Made by a program: the position numbers and the translations under genes
Notes under the pieces: model-generated
What the model was told of the DNA's origin: nothing
The model's database searches: none
The model's input: only the letters and a program-made list of their open reading frames with translations
Shown here: piece after piece, positions 32,803-39,539 of the stretch
Position numbering within the stretch: the first letter of the stretch is position 1
How the letters are laid out: every line of letters starts with the position of its first letter
Source of the DNA: a virus
Direction: 5' to 3' (one strand)
DNA: 41,375 nt
IMG/VR virus record: IMGVR_UViG_3300041411_000403
Location: 1 to 41,375 of that record

Positions 32803-32827
32803 AAGGCCCGCCCAGCGCGGGCCTTTT
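32803..32827 (+). terminator. Second tandem terminator before the endolysin
   Basis: AAGGCCCGC (32803-32811), 5-base loop, GCGGGCC followed by TTTT (32817-32827), giving a nine-pair stem. It ends 14 bases before the endolysin ATG, so transcription of the lysis genes must read through it or begin within the short space left. Confidence 0.75.
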
Positions 32828-32841
32828 GCTTGGAGAGAAGC

Positions 32842-33483
32842 ATGATGCCTCTTACACAGCAGCAGTTGCTGCAGATCCTCCCCAATGCCCGCCCTGTTGC
32901 GGGCATTTTTTTGCCTGCGCTGAACCGAGCCATGGCCCGTTTCAAAATCGACAGCCGGGTACGTCAGGCAGCGTTCCTGGCCCAGGTCGGGCATGAATCG
33001 GGACACCTGCGAAAGCTGGTGGAAAACCTGAACTACAGCGCTGAGGGTTTGGCAGCGACCTGGAAAGATCGGTACCGCGGCGCCGACGGCAAGCCGAACG
33101 CCAAGGCGATCACCCTGGCGAGACGACCAGAAGCGATCGCCAACGATGCGTATGCCGGCCGTAACGGAAACAAGGCGCCCGGGGATGGTTGGTTATACCG
33201 CGGACGAGGATTGCTGCAGATCACCGGTCGCGCGAACTACTGCGCTGCCAGCGCCGGCTTGGGGCTGCCGCTGGAGGATCAGCCGGAGCTGCTCGAGCAA
33301 GCCGAGTACGCCGCCATGTCTGCCGCCTGGTGGTGGTCGCAGCGCAGCCTCAACGATATGGCCGACGCCGGGCGTTTGCAGGACATCGGCAGTGTCATCA
33401 ACACCGGCAAGCCTGGACGGGTGCCACACGGCGCCGCTGAGCGGCTTGCGCTGTACCAGGTCGCGCTGAAAGCGCTGGCCTGA
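32842..33483 (+). CDS. Endolysin, GH19 chitinase-like family
   Basis: A 213-residue muramidase-type endolysin of the GH19 fold: ITDVQAF-like front here as PLTQQQLLQILPNARPVAGI, catalytic Glu52 in VGHESGHL, the family hallmark RGRGLLQITGRANY near 125-140, and AWWWSQRSLNDMADAG. It degrades peptidoglycan at lysis. No signal peptide or SAR segment is seen, so release needs a holin. GGAGAGAAGC precedes ATG 32842; a second ATG follows directly. A terminator-shaped hairpin lies within its first codons. Confidence 0.9.
   Translation: MMPLTQQQLLQILPNARPVAGIFLPALNRAMARFKIDSRVRQAAFLAQVGHESGHLRKLVENLNYSAEGLAATWKDRYRGADGKPNAKAITLARRPEAIANDAYAGRNGNKAPGDGWLYRGRGLLQITGRANYCAASAGLGLPLEDQPELLEQAEYAAMSAAWWWSQRSLNDMADAGRLQDIGSVINTGKPGRVPHGAAERLALYQVALKALA
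32884..32914 (+). terminator. Terminator-shaped hairpin inside the endolysin gene
   Basis: AATGCCCGC (32884-32892), loop cctgtt, GCGGGCATT (32899-32907), followed directly by seven Ts. A nine-pair perfect stem with a U-tract is a textbook intrinsic terminator, but it lies in codons 15-24 of the endolysin. Confidence 0.6.
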
Positions 33484-33540
33484 TTCATACCCTGCGAGCA
33501 ATAGCTCGCGGGGCAATACTTAAAATAGAGCGGGGAAATT

Positions 33541-33735
33541 ATGGAACTCATTGGCAATTGGAAAGAAGCGTTGAAGATGTCCAGCGTTCAGGCAGGCGGT
33601 GCGATTGCAGCACTGGGTATCGCTGAGCAGCTGCTGCCTCAGCTGCAGACGGTATTGCCGCCGGTGGCTTATGGCGTGCTTGGCCTTCTGGTGATGGTGG
33701 CTCGCGTGATTCTGCAGCCAAAGTTGAGTAAGTAA
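33541..33735 (+). CDS. Small holin-like membrane protein
   Basis: A 64-residue protein with two hydrophobic stretches, residues 15-30 (SVQAGGAIAALGIAEQ, weaker) and 38-58 (TVLPPVAYGVLGLLVMVARV), ending in a basic tail. It follows the endolysin by 57 bases with GGGGA upstream. Size, topology and position match small phage holins found with GH19 endolysins in Pseudomonas phages. No spanin pair is recognisable next to it. Confidence 0.75.
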   Translation: MELIGNWKEALKMSSVQAGGAIAALGIAEQLLPQLQTVLPPVAYGVLGLLVMVARVILQPKLSK

Positions 33736-33826
33736 GCATCAAAAAGAGTGGGCGGTGTGAATGCGTCAACATTAAAACCGGCCCCCGTCCCCGCAAATTA
33801 CCCCTGCAGTCCACTCGGCCTCTTCC

Positions 33827-33854
33827 TTGACAAAGATACTTGTCTGGCCATACT
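33827..33854 (+). promoter_or_regulatory. Candidate promoter for the QueC-SpeE-SpeD operon
   Basis: TTGACA (33827-33832), 16-base spacer, CATACT (33849-33854). The -35 is perfect and the -10 matches 4 of 6. It lies 220 bases ahead of the first gene, leaving a long leader containing the hairpin at 33958-33981. Confidence 0.4.
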
Positions 33855-33957
33855 CAAGTGGAACACGTATGGGCATACAAATTTGGTCTCTACTACAGTT
33901 GGGGAGAGTTTATAGACTAAAGTTAATACTCGATACCTCTGGGTTCAGCATGAGAAT

Positions 33958-33981
33958 AACTGAGCGCTTTAGCGCTCAGTT
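33958..33981. repeat. Perfect palindromic hairpin in the leader
   Basis: AACTGAGCGC (33958-33967), loop TTTA, GCGCTCAGTT (33972-33981). With no T-run downstream on the plus strand it may be an operator or RNA processing element rather than a terminator. Confidence 0.65.
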
Positions 33982-34073
33982 CGTAAAAATAAAGTACCTG
34001 ATTCCTAAAGGTGAATCGTCGGCGAATTTGCAAAATTTTATTTCAGGATAATTTGGCAAAGAGGATTTATAGG

Positions 34074-34763
34074 ATGGATTTCAATGCTGACTTTTTTAAG
34101 GCTATTCCTGAGAAAAGTGTAATTATGCTTTCTGGAGGTGTAGATTCGACAGTCTTGGCACATGTAGTTAGGAAAGAGCGTCCCAAACTTCGTGGGGTTT
34201 CGATTAATTATGGCCAAACTAATTTCAAGCGTACAAGAAAAGTAACTAATGTTGTTGGGGTTGATCTTGAAATTCCAATTGAAATTATGGATGTACCAAA
34301 TCTAAGCGCAAGTTTTTCGGGCTTTCTTGAAGAGGAGTACGATGATCACTACGTTATAATGTGTGAGCATGAAGAGCCAATGGGTTCCTTCATATCAGTT
34401 GTCTCATTAGCTGCTTCTTGGGCTGCTGCGATTGGATATGACGCAATATTGGTGGGATACAACAAGGACGATAGGGAAGGTGACTCGGACCGGTACGCTA
34501 ATGCGCCGATTATTTATCAACATGTCGAATCAGCAATTACTGCCTCTATAGGAAGGCCTTTTAAAATCTTGCTCCCATTTTGGGATATATATAAAGGTGA
34601 ACTGATAAAAACTTCCTCAACGCGCGGTATTCCTGTTGATAAGACTTGGAGCTGTTGGCGTGATGGCGTTCAACAATGTGGAGTCTGTCCAGGATGCTTG
34701 GATCGAAAAGATGCCTATAAGAGCTCAGGGATAGCTGATGTGACAGCCTACATTACCCCGTAA
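34074..34763 (+). CDS. QueC-like PP-loop ATPase, diverged substrate side
   Basis: A 229-residue member of the QueC (7-cyano-7-deazaguanine synthase) superfamily. The ATP pyrophosphatase loop SGGVDST lies at 20-26, and the zinc site uses C194, C202, C205 and C208 (CWRDGVQQCGVCPGCLDRK), as in QueC. QueC adenylates a deazaguanine carboxylate and amidates it. Two family hallmarks are changed: the usual VP-x-RN segment reads EPMGSF (101-106), and SGYPDCR reads DDREGDSDR (132-140). ATP use is therefore expected, but the substrate is probably different. It opens a three-gene operon with aminopropyl-transfer genes. QueC-like proteins are known in Qat and type IV CBASS defence. ATG 34074 has AGAGGA upstream. 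AT-rich, unlike the phage core. Confidence 0.85.
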   Translation: MDFNADFFKAIPEKSVIMLSGGVDSTVLAHVVRKERPKLRGVSINYGQTNFKRTRKVTNVVGVDLEIPIEIMDVPNLSASFSGFLEEEYDDHYVIMCEHEEPMGSFISVVSLAASWAAAIGYDAILVGYNKDDREGDSDRYANAPIIYQHVESAITASIGRPFKILLPFWDIYKGELIKTSSTRGIPVDKTWSCWRDGVQQCGVCPGCLDRKDAYKSSGIADVTAYITP

Positions 34764-34778
34764 CAAAGGCGTATGTTA

Positions 34779-35618
34779 ATGGCAAATCTATGTATGGAAG
34801 TAGCACCATCAGTCTCCTTGGTTTTTCAAAACGTCAGAGAAATTGAACGGCTAAATTCATTGTATCAAGATATTGCAGTACTTGATCATAGTTACTTTGG
34901 TCGCATCCTTGTTATTGATGGGGTTATTCAGCTCACATTCAAAGATGAACATATTTATCACGAGTCACTCGTGCATCCCACGGCATGCTGCTTGAAGAAT
35001 TTGTCGAATGCGCTAGTCATCGGGGGTGGAGATGGTGGGATTGCGAGAGAGCTGCTCAAATATCCCGATTGCGAAATTACCGTTGTGGATCTTGATCCTG
35101 TGGTAACTCAGATCGTGGATAAATATATCCCCACTGTAGCAAATGGAGCCTTCGCATCGCCTAGAGTTAATTTGATAAATGCAAACGCTATAGATTATCT
35201 AGCTAATTGTGATACCAAGTTCGACCTGATCATTGCAGATCTAACTGATCCGCGGCCTGGAACATCCAAACTCTTGTACGAATATGCATTTTTCCTACAA
35301 CTTAGCACGTTTCTAAATCATAGCGGTGCATTCGTGACACACCTCAGCTTGCCGGATGTTGGGATGGCTCGCTTTCGAAGAACTATCAAAGATCTTAAGA
35401 TGGTATTTTCAGAGTTGGGCTGTTTTTCAGTATCCATGCCGTCGTTTGGAATAACCCCCATGGCAATTGCAGTGGCATCGCAACAGCCTCTGCAATCAGA
35501 CAATATAACTGCTCAGAGAATTTCAAATGATACAAAGTTTTTCTCTCCGGATCAGAAGCCTCCATTTGTATTCCCTAGGCACTGGTATGACTTTCTTGTT
35601 CGTCGCCCCCGTTTTTAA
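34779..35618 (+). CDS. Aminopropyltransferase, spermidine-synthase (SpeE) family
   Basis: A 279-residue spermidine-synthase-fold enzyme. Residues from ATG 34779: LYQDI at 28-32, FGRILVIDGVIQ at 40-51, DEHIYHE at 56-62, the nucleotide loop GGGDGG at 82-87, VVDLDP at 102-107 and the catalytic ADLTDP at 153-158. All elements needed to bind decarboxylated S-adenosylmethionine and an amine acceptor appear intact, so it should be active. The acceptor (putrescine or another amine) cannot be read from sequence. It starts 15 bases after the QueC-like stop, and the second ATG has better spacing to AAAGG than the one at 34773. The next gene makes its co-substrate. Confidence 0.88.
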   Translation: MANLCMEVAPSVSLVFQNVREIERLNSLYQDIAVLDHSYFGRILVIDGVIQLTFKDEHIYHESLVHPTACCLKNLSNALVIGGGDGGIARELLKYPDCEITVVDLDPVVTQIVDKYIPTVANGAFASPRVNLINANAIDYLANCDTKFDLIIADLTDPRPGTSKLLYEYAFFLQLSTFLNHSGAFVTHLSLPDVGMARFRRTIKDLKMVFSELGCFSVSMPSFGITPMAIAVASQQPLQSDNITAQRISNDTKFFSPDQKPPFVFPRHWYDFLVRRPRF

Positions 35619-35627
35619 ATTTCAAAA

Positions 35628-36023
35628 ATGATCGGGTCTCACATTGTTGTCGATTGCTCGGGGTGCCTGTGCTCTATCGATTTTCTGGTCGATCACGCTG
35701 TTTTTTCGAATCAAGCCAGGGACATAATTGTTTTGACAGGATTTCAAGTAGTTACTGAGTGCTGGCATTCTTTTTCTAAAAGCGTTGACGATCAATATGG
35801 GTATAGTGGGGTTTTCTTGCTGGCCGAATCTCATGTGTCAATACATACTTGGCCTGAGATTAATTCATGCGCAATGGATATTTACGTCTGTAACTACTCA
35901 AAAGATAATGCCTCCGCAGCGGATAAACTATCGGAAATGCTCTGCAAGATCTTTTCGCCAAAAAATATAGACAAAAAAATCATAACACGAGGGCTATCGT
36001 TAGGTACTTCGTTGCTCGACTGA
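35628..36023 (+). CDS. Pyruvoyl S-adenosylmethionine decarboxylase-like protein (SpeD family)
   Basis: A 131-residue bacterial AdoMetDC-type proenzyme. It contains LLAESHVSIHTWPE, where chain cleavage before S68 would create the pyruvoyl group, with H73 and C88 (DIYVC) at the spacing of the short Thermotoga-type enzyme (63/68/83). It would make decarboxylated AdoMet for the adjacent aminopropyltransferase. SpeD relatives can instead be ornithine or arginine decarboxylases, which cannot be excluded. The ATG is 9 bases after the previous stop with only a weak ribosome site, suggesting coupled translation. It is the last gene of the operon. Confidence 0.88.
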   Translation: MIGSHIVVDCSGCLCSIDFLVDHAVFSNQARDIIVLTGFQVVTECWHSFSKSVDDQYGYSGVFLLAESHVSIHTWPEINSCAMDIYVCNYSKDNASAADKLSEMLCKIFSPKNIDKKIITRGLSLGTSLLD

Positions 36024-36056
36024 ACGGGGTGGAGTGTGTCCATAGATAACTTATGC

Positions 36057-36088
36057 GACATACCGTATGTCAATCATTACCCGTAATG
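36057..36088. promoter_or_regulatory. Two adjacent operator-like dyads
   Basis: GACATAC-C-GTATGTC (36057-36071) and CATTAC-CC-GTAATG (36075-36088) are perfect dyads three bases apart. They lie between convergent genes, where no promoter is expected, so their role is unclear. Confidence 0.5.
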
Positions 36089-36112
36089 CCAAATGAACAA
36101 TAACCTCGATAT

Positions 36113-36165
36113 GTCCAAAAGCCCTACAGTTACTTATTTACAAGGCTGTAGGGGTCGTTTTGGAC
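36113..36165 (+). terminator. Long interrupted inverted repeat, candidate terminator
   Basis: GTCCAAAA (36113-36120) pairs with TTTTGGAC (36158-36165), and CCCTACAG (36122-36129) pairs with CTGTAGGG (36146-36153), with a small asymmetric bulge between the arms. A T-rich run follows on the plus strand. It would end the SpeD operon before the convergent SIR2 gene. An alternative is a mobile-element end or recombination site. Confidence 0.6.
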
Positions 36166-36169
36166 TTTA

Positions 36170-38914
36170 TTATTTTTTAAGTCGTTTGAATGCGTTTTTC
36201 ATAGAGTCACTAAGTTGAGTGACCTGTTCAACAACTCCCTCGAATTCTTTTATCTTTGAAGCGTCTATTGCAGATAATTGATCTTTTAAGACTTGAAAGT
36301 TGCTTGAGGTGCTACCTTTATTAATGTGCTCATTCACTTTTTCTTGAAGTGCAGCCAGGGTGAATTCAAGGTCTTCTTGTTCAAGTATTCCAAAGCTGTC
36401 TAAGTTTAAAGCAAAAATAATTGAAGATTCGTTCAGGCCTACTTCTTTAGCTTGTGTGAAAGTGGTTTTCAAAAGTTCCGTAGTCTGAGCCTTTAAGTCG
36501 CCGGTGGCCAGGGAGTGGATTGCAAAGATGAATCGAGATATGGCTCTTAATCGATCGTCTAAGTCCATTAGTGAAACGTTTAGGATAAATTTGCTGATCT
36601 CTTTATTATCTTTAAAAAGATCCACCTCAGCTTCGTGGTTGTCCTTAATTAAATATAAAAGACTTGAGAATAGGGTGCCTCGTTCTTGGATTGGTAGGTA
36701 TGAGTTTGAGTTGATTTTTTGCATTTGCTTATCGAGTAGCATCGTCAAGTCACTAACCGAAAATGTATTGCCATATCGATTGAATTGCAAAACTAAAAAT
36801 CTATTGATTGTTTCGGACAGAATTGCCCATCGGTTCGTATCTACAGCGGAGACTAAGTGATTAATGATAGCAGTACTTACAGATTCTTCATGCTTTGCAT
36901 AAGATAAAACAGTTAATGCATTGGACCATACGTCGGAAGCATGATCGTATGTGTTCTCCTTATTAGAGGAAGATATCTCAGCAAGACAGTTTTCAAGGAT
37001 CTTGAATGCATAGTCAAATGTTTCTCTTGAGATTTCTATTGATTCGTCTTCTTGCAAGTTCTCTGAAAGAAAGTTCGTGAGGTTTTTTGTCTTGAATGAA
37101 CTTACTGCAAGATAAAAAGTGGTTTCATCAATAGTTGTTTTGCTGTCTAAGCACATTCTTTTAACAATCGACTCAAAAGCAATTCTTGCTATGTCTTTGT
37201 AGTCTGAAGAGTATATTACCGAAATTTTATTCTTTATTACGAATAAGATTATGGCATGAGCCTGGTTGTACATTGATGCAAGTTTATTACTGAAGGCCAT
37301 TCCCCCTTTGTTAATGATCTTTATTTCATCATCTATTTCACGGCTAAGATTAGAGATATGTTTCAGTCTTTCGAGTAAAAAAGAATTACTGGCGTCTAAA
37401 CCTTGAAATAAAGGTTTCTGTCTGCTCGTAATGCTTTTTGGAAATTTGTCGATCATTTCTGCGATGTTATCATTTCTTGATAACTGTTCCTGCATCGAGA
37501 TCTCGACGAAATCTTGGTGAGGATCCCATGGGATTTCGCCAAAGCATAATTGTTTTTTGTTGAAAGACGATACTAGTGATTTAATAAAATTAGATTTCAA
37601 AAAGTATCGATTAGCAACATGCATGAAGGAATCTCGTGCAATTGCAAGTTCTTTAAGGTAGTAGTTGTCGTACGCAAATTGGAAACTGTCCTCTAGATTG
37701 TTGCTGAGATTGATGCTGGCGGAGGAGCTTCGCGACTTTATAAAGTTGAAATCGAAGGTTGTGTATTCATCCGGAATTTTAAACTTCGAAGGATTTTTAA
37801 TTCTGTAGAAGGATTTTACCGAGGTGGTTAGTTGAAATTCTAAAATTGGTATGTGTGAGAGTAGTTTAACTAAACTGGCTCTTATTTTTCTATAATGAGC
37901 TCTGGTGTATTTTTTTTCTTCAGCACTCAAGTTATACGCTATGATGTTGCGATCGGGGCTGTAGTAGATTTTATTTATTTCTGTTGCGTTTAGTCGGTCT
38001 TTAATTAATTGAACAAAGGTACTTGGATAAACAATGTTCCAGTTAGCGACGTCAGACAATATTTCAAATAATATATCAGATATTTCAATGTCTTCCGGGT
38101 GGGTGATTTTTTTTATTGTCTTGGCGACTCCAATGCTTTTAGGTGAAAGCCCCGTGTAATTTATATGTGAGTCATTATCATCCTCCCGCAAAAGCGGATA
38201 TACTCCTTTTTCCCTAAGATAGTTACATTCGGATAGGGTGATTCTACTTTCTGTTAGAATTGTAAATGAAGGAGGGGCGTCCTGGGTTCTGTTTCTGATC
38301 CAGCTAAGTATCTGATTTAGGTTGTAATCACTGATGCTGTACCCAATAAATAGCACGACATGGGTTGAGAATAAGCTTTTAATGAAGTTCTCGATTAGAG
38401 GGAACTTATCGGTGTATGCGAGGTAGTCAGATTCTTTGAATATTATGTTTCTATGAGATAGATCGCCATGCATTTTTACTAATAATTGTGAGCTTGGAGA
38501 AGATGCAAGTTCATGGTCTGAAGCAACCTTGAAATATAGTTCTCCGTGGTTTTCTATTGCCTTTTCAAGTAGATTGTCCCAATTTGTCGTGACTATGTGC
38601 TGAGGTTTTAGCTGTAGGATTAGTTCGTGCAGGAGGTTTGGATGACTCCCTGAAGGGAAAAATTCATTTATCTTACTGTAGTACGTATTTCTCCCGTACT
38701 GTAGATAAAAGTGCTCGGCTATTTTCAAGTAGTCGTCGGTTCTTGGGTTTTCCAAAGCGTTTTTCATTAGACTGATTAAATCTCCCCATGAGGGAAGCTT
38801 TGAGTCATATGAAACCGCGGAACCAACAAAAATCGCGAGTTTGTTATTTTCGATGGCCTTTCGTAATGTACGAAAATGTTCTTTATTTATTACTTCCATT
38901 AATAGATTTTCCAT
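36170..38914 (-). CDS. SIR2-domain NADase-like defence protein (DSR-like)
   Basis: A 914-residue protein. Residues 25-200 are a SIR2 (SIR2_2-like) domain: AIFVGSAVSYDSKLPSW at 27-43, IVTTNWDNLLE at 107-117 with catalytic N111, VKMHGDL with H149, and VVLFIGYSISDYN at 186-198. The remaining 700 residues are helical and without a recognised domain, as in DSR1/DSR2 proteins that sense phage proteins and then deplete NAD+. The typical FxGAG is FVGSA here. It is convergent with the enzyme operon and strongly AT-rich with rare-codon character, so probably acquired. The start could be ATG 38914 or 38899; neither has a strong ribosome site. Confidence 0.85.
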   Translation of the reverse strand: MENLLMEVINKEHFRTLRKAIENNKLAIFVGSAVSYDSKLPSWGDLISLMKNALENPRTDDYLKIAEHFYLQYGRNTYYSKINEFFPSGSHPNLLHELILQLKPQHIVTTNWDNLLEKAIENHGELYFKVASDHELASSPSSQLLVKMHGDLSHRNIIFKESDYLAYTDKFPLIENFIKSLFSTHVVLFIGYSISDYNLNQILSWIRNRTQDAPPSFTILTESRITLSECNYLREKGVYPLLREDDNDSHINYTGLSPKSIGVAKTIKKITHPEDIEISDILFEILSDVANWNIVYPSTFVQLIKDRLNATEINKIYYSPDRNIIAYNLSAEEKKYTRAHYRKIRASLVKLLSHIPILEFQLTTSVKSFYRIKNPSKFKIPDEYTTFDFNFIKSRSSSASINLSNNLEDSFQFAYDNYYLKELAIARDSFMHVANRYFLKSNFIKSLVSSFNKKQLCFGEIPWDPHQDFVEISMQEQLSRNDNIAEMIDKFPKSITSRQKPLFQGLDASNSFLLERLKHISNLSREIDDEIKIINKGGMAFSNKLASMYNQAHAIILFVIKNKISVIYSSDYKDIARIAFESIVKRMCLDSKTTIDETTFYLAVSSFKTKNLTNFLSENLQEDESIEISRETFDYAFKILENCLAEISSSNKENTYDHASDVWSNALTVLSYAKHEESVSTAIINHLVSAVDTNRWAILSETINRFLVLQFNRYGNTFSVSDLTMLLDKQMQKINSNSYLPIQERGTLFSSLLYLIKDNHEAEVDLFKDNKEISKFILNVSLMDLDDRLRAISRFIFAIHSLATGDLKAQTTELLKTTFTQAKEVGLNESSIIFALNLDSFGILEQEDLEFTLAALQEKVNEHINKGSTSSNFQVLKDQLSAIDASKIKEFEGVVEQVTQLSDSMKNAFKRLKK

Positions 38915-39026
38915 GTTCGATATTTAGTGGTCGGTGGTCTATCCGCTATCAGCAATACAGACGTTTGAGGGCGGGCAGTTATATTGCCCGATGTCCAAAG
39001 TACGAATCGAACGCATGAACCGTTTT

Positions 39027-39533
39027 TTAGGCGTGGCCACCAAGGCCAGGGAAGGTTTTGAGAGATTCCACGTCAAGCTTTTCCACACGAAATGCAACGA
39101 AGTGGTGAATAAGATCCTCCGCGCAACGCTCTGAGCGTTCAACGATTTCAACTAGCGCCTCGTACGATAAGACTTTCTGATCGTTGGTGTGGTGCGCAAC
39201 AGCTTCAAGAAACGGGGGATCAAGAGAGTCTTGGAAAAATACGAGGCAAAGCGGGTTATGTGCAACAAGATTTCGGCTCTGGGCAAGCTTCTTGGCGCTC
39301 AGAAGTGATCGAACGAAAGCCTCCTGTGTTGTTTTTGTCGCATGCTGAGCCTCTGCCAGATCCCGTGCAACGTCGATTCGAGCGGACAGCGAAGCATTCG
39401 CAAAATGCTTATGAATTATTTCTCCGGCCCAATCACGGATGCATTCATGCGTCGTTCGTTCAATTCGCCCAAAAGCAATGAACATTCGGCCAATCAGTGG
39501 GGCCCAACGTGCTGAATCTACGAGACTGACCAT
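39027..39533 (-). CDS. HEPN-like Rx4H protein
   Basis: A 168-residue all-helical protein. SRNLVAHNP at 86-94 gives R87-x4-H92, the motif of HEPN-superfamily proteins, many of which are RNases in toxin, Abi and other conflict systems. Surrounding helices (RIERTTHECIRDWAGEIIHK and EAFVRSLLSAKKLA) fit a four-helix bundle. I infer HEPN membership only from motif and helicity. The gene starts 7 bases after an integron attC-like site on the same strand, so it may be a captured cassette. It lies downstream in the prophage right arm; no antitoxin partner is evident. Confidence 0.6.
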   Translation of the reverse strand: MVSLVDSARWAPLIGRMFIAFGRIERTTHECIRDWAGEIIHKHFANASLSARIDVARDLAEAQHATKTTQEAFVRSLLSAKKLAQSRNLVAHNPLCLVFFQDSLDPPFLEAVAHHTNDQKVLSYEALVEIVERSERCAEDLIHHFVAFRVEKLDVESLKTFPGLGGHA

Positions 39534-39539
39534 GTGTAC

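Larger units (their letters stand above)
33736..34073 (+). other. 338-base leader of the accessory operon
   Basis: This is the switch from GC-rich phage DNA to AT-rich cargo. It holds a promoter candidate (33827-33854) and a perfect palindromic hairpin (33958-33981). A 33-codon frame at 33950-34051 lacks a ribosome site. Nothing resembling a preQ1 riboswitch was seen. Confidence 0.5.

Noticed and set aside
33827-34051. Frame of 74 codons (TTG start), or 33 codons from ATG 33950, ahead of the QueC-like gene
   Set aside because: No ribosome site, starts inside the putative promoter, and runs through a perfect hairpin. The protein has no recognisable pattern.
33736-34073. preQ1 riboswitch upstream of the QueC-like gene
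   Set aside because: No C-rich loop or A-rich tail pseudoknot pattern was found. The hairpin present is a simple palindrome.
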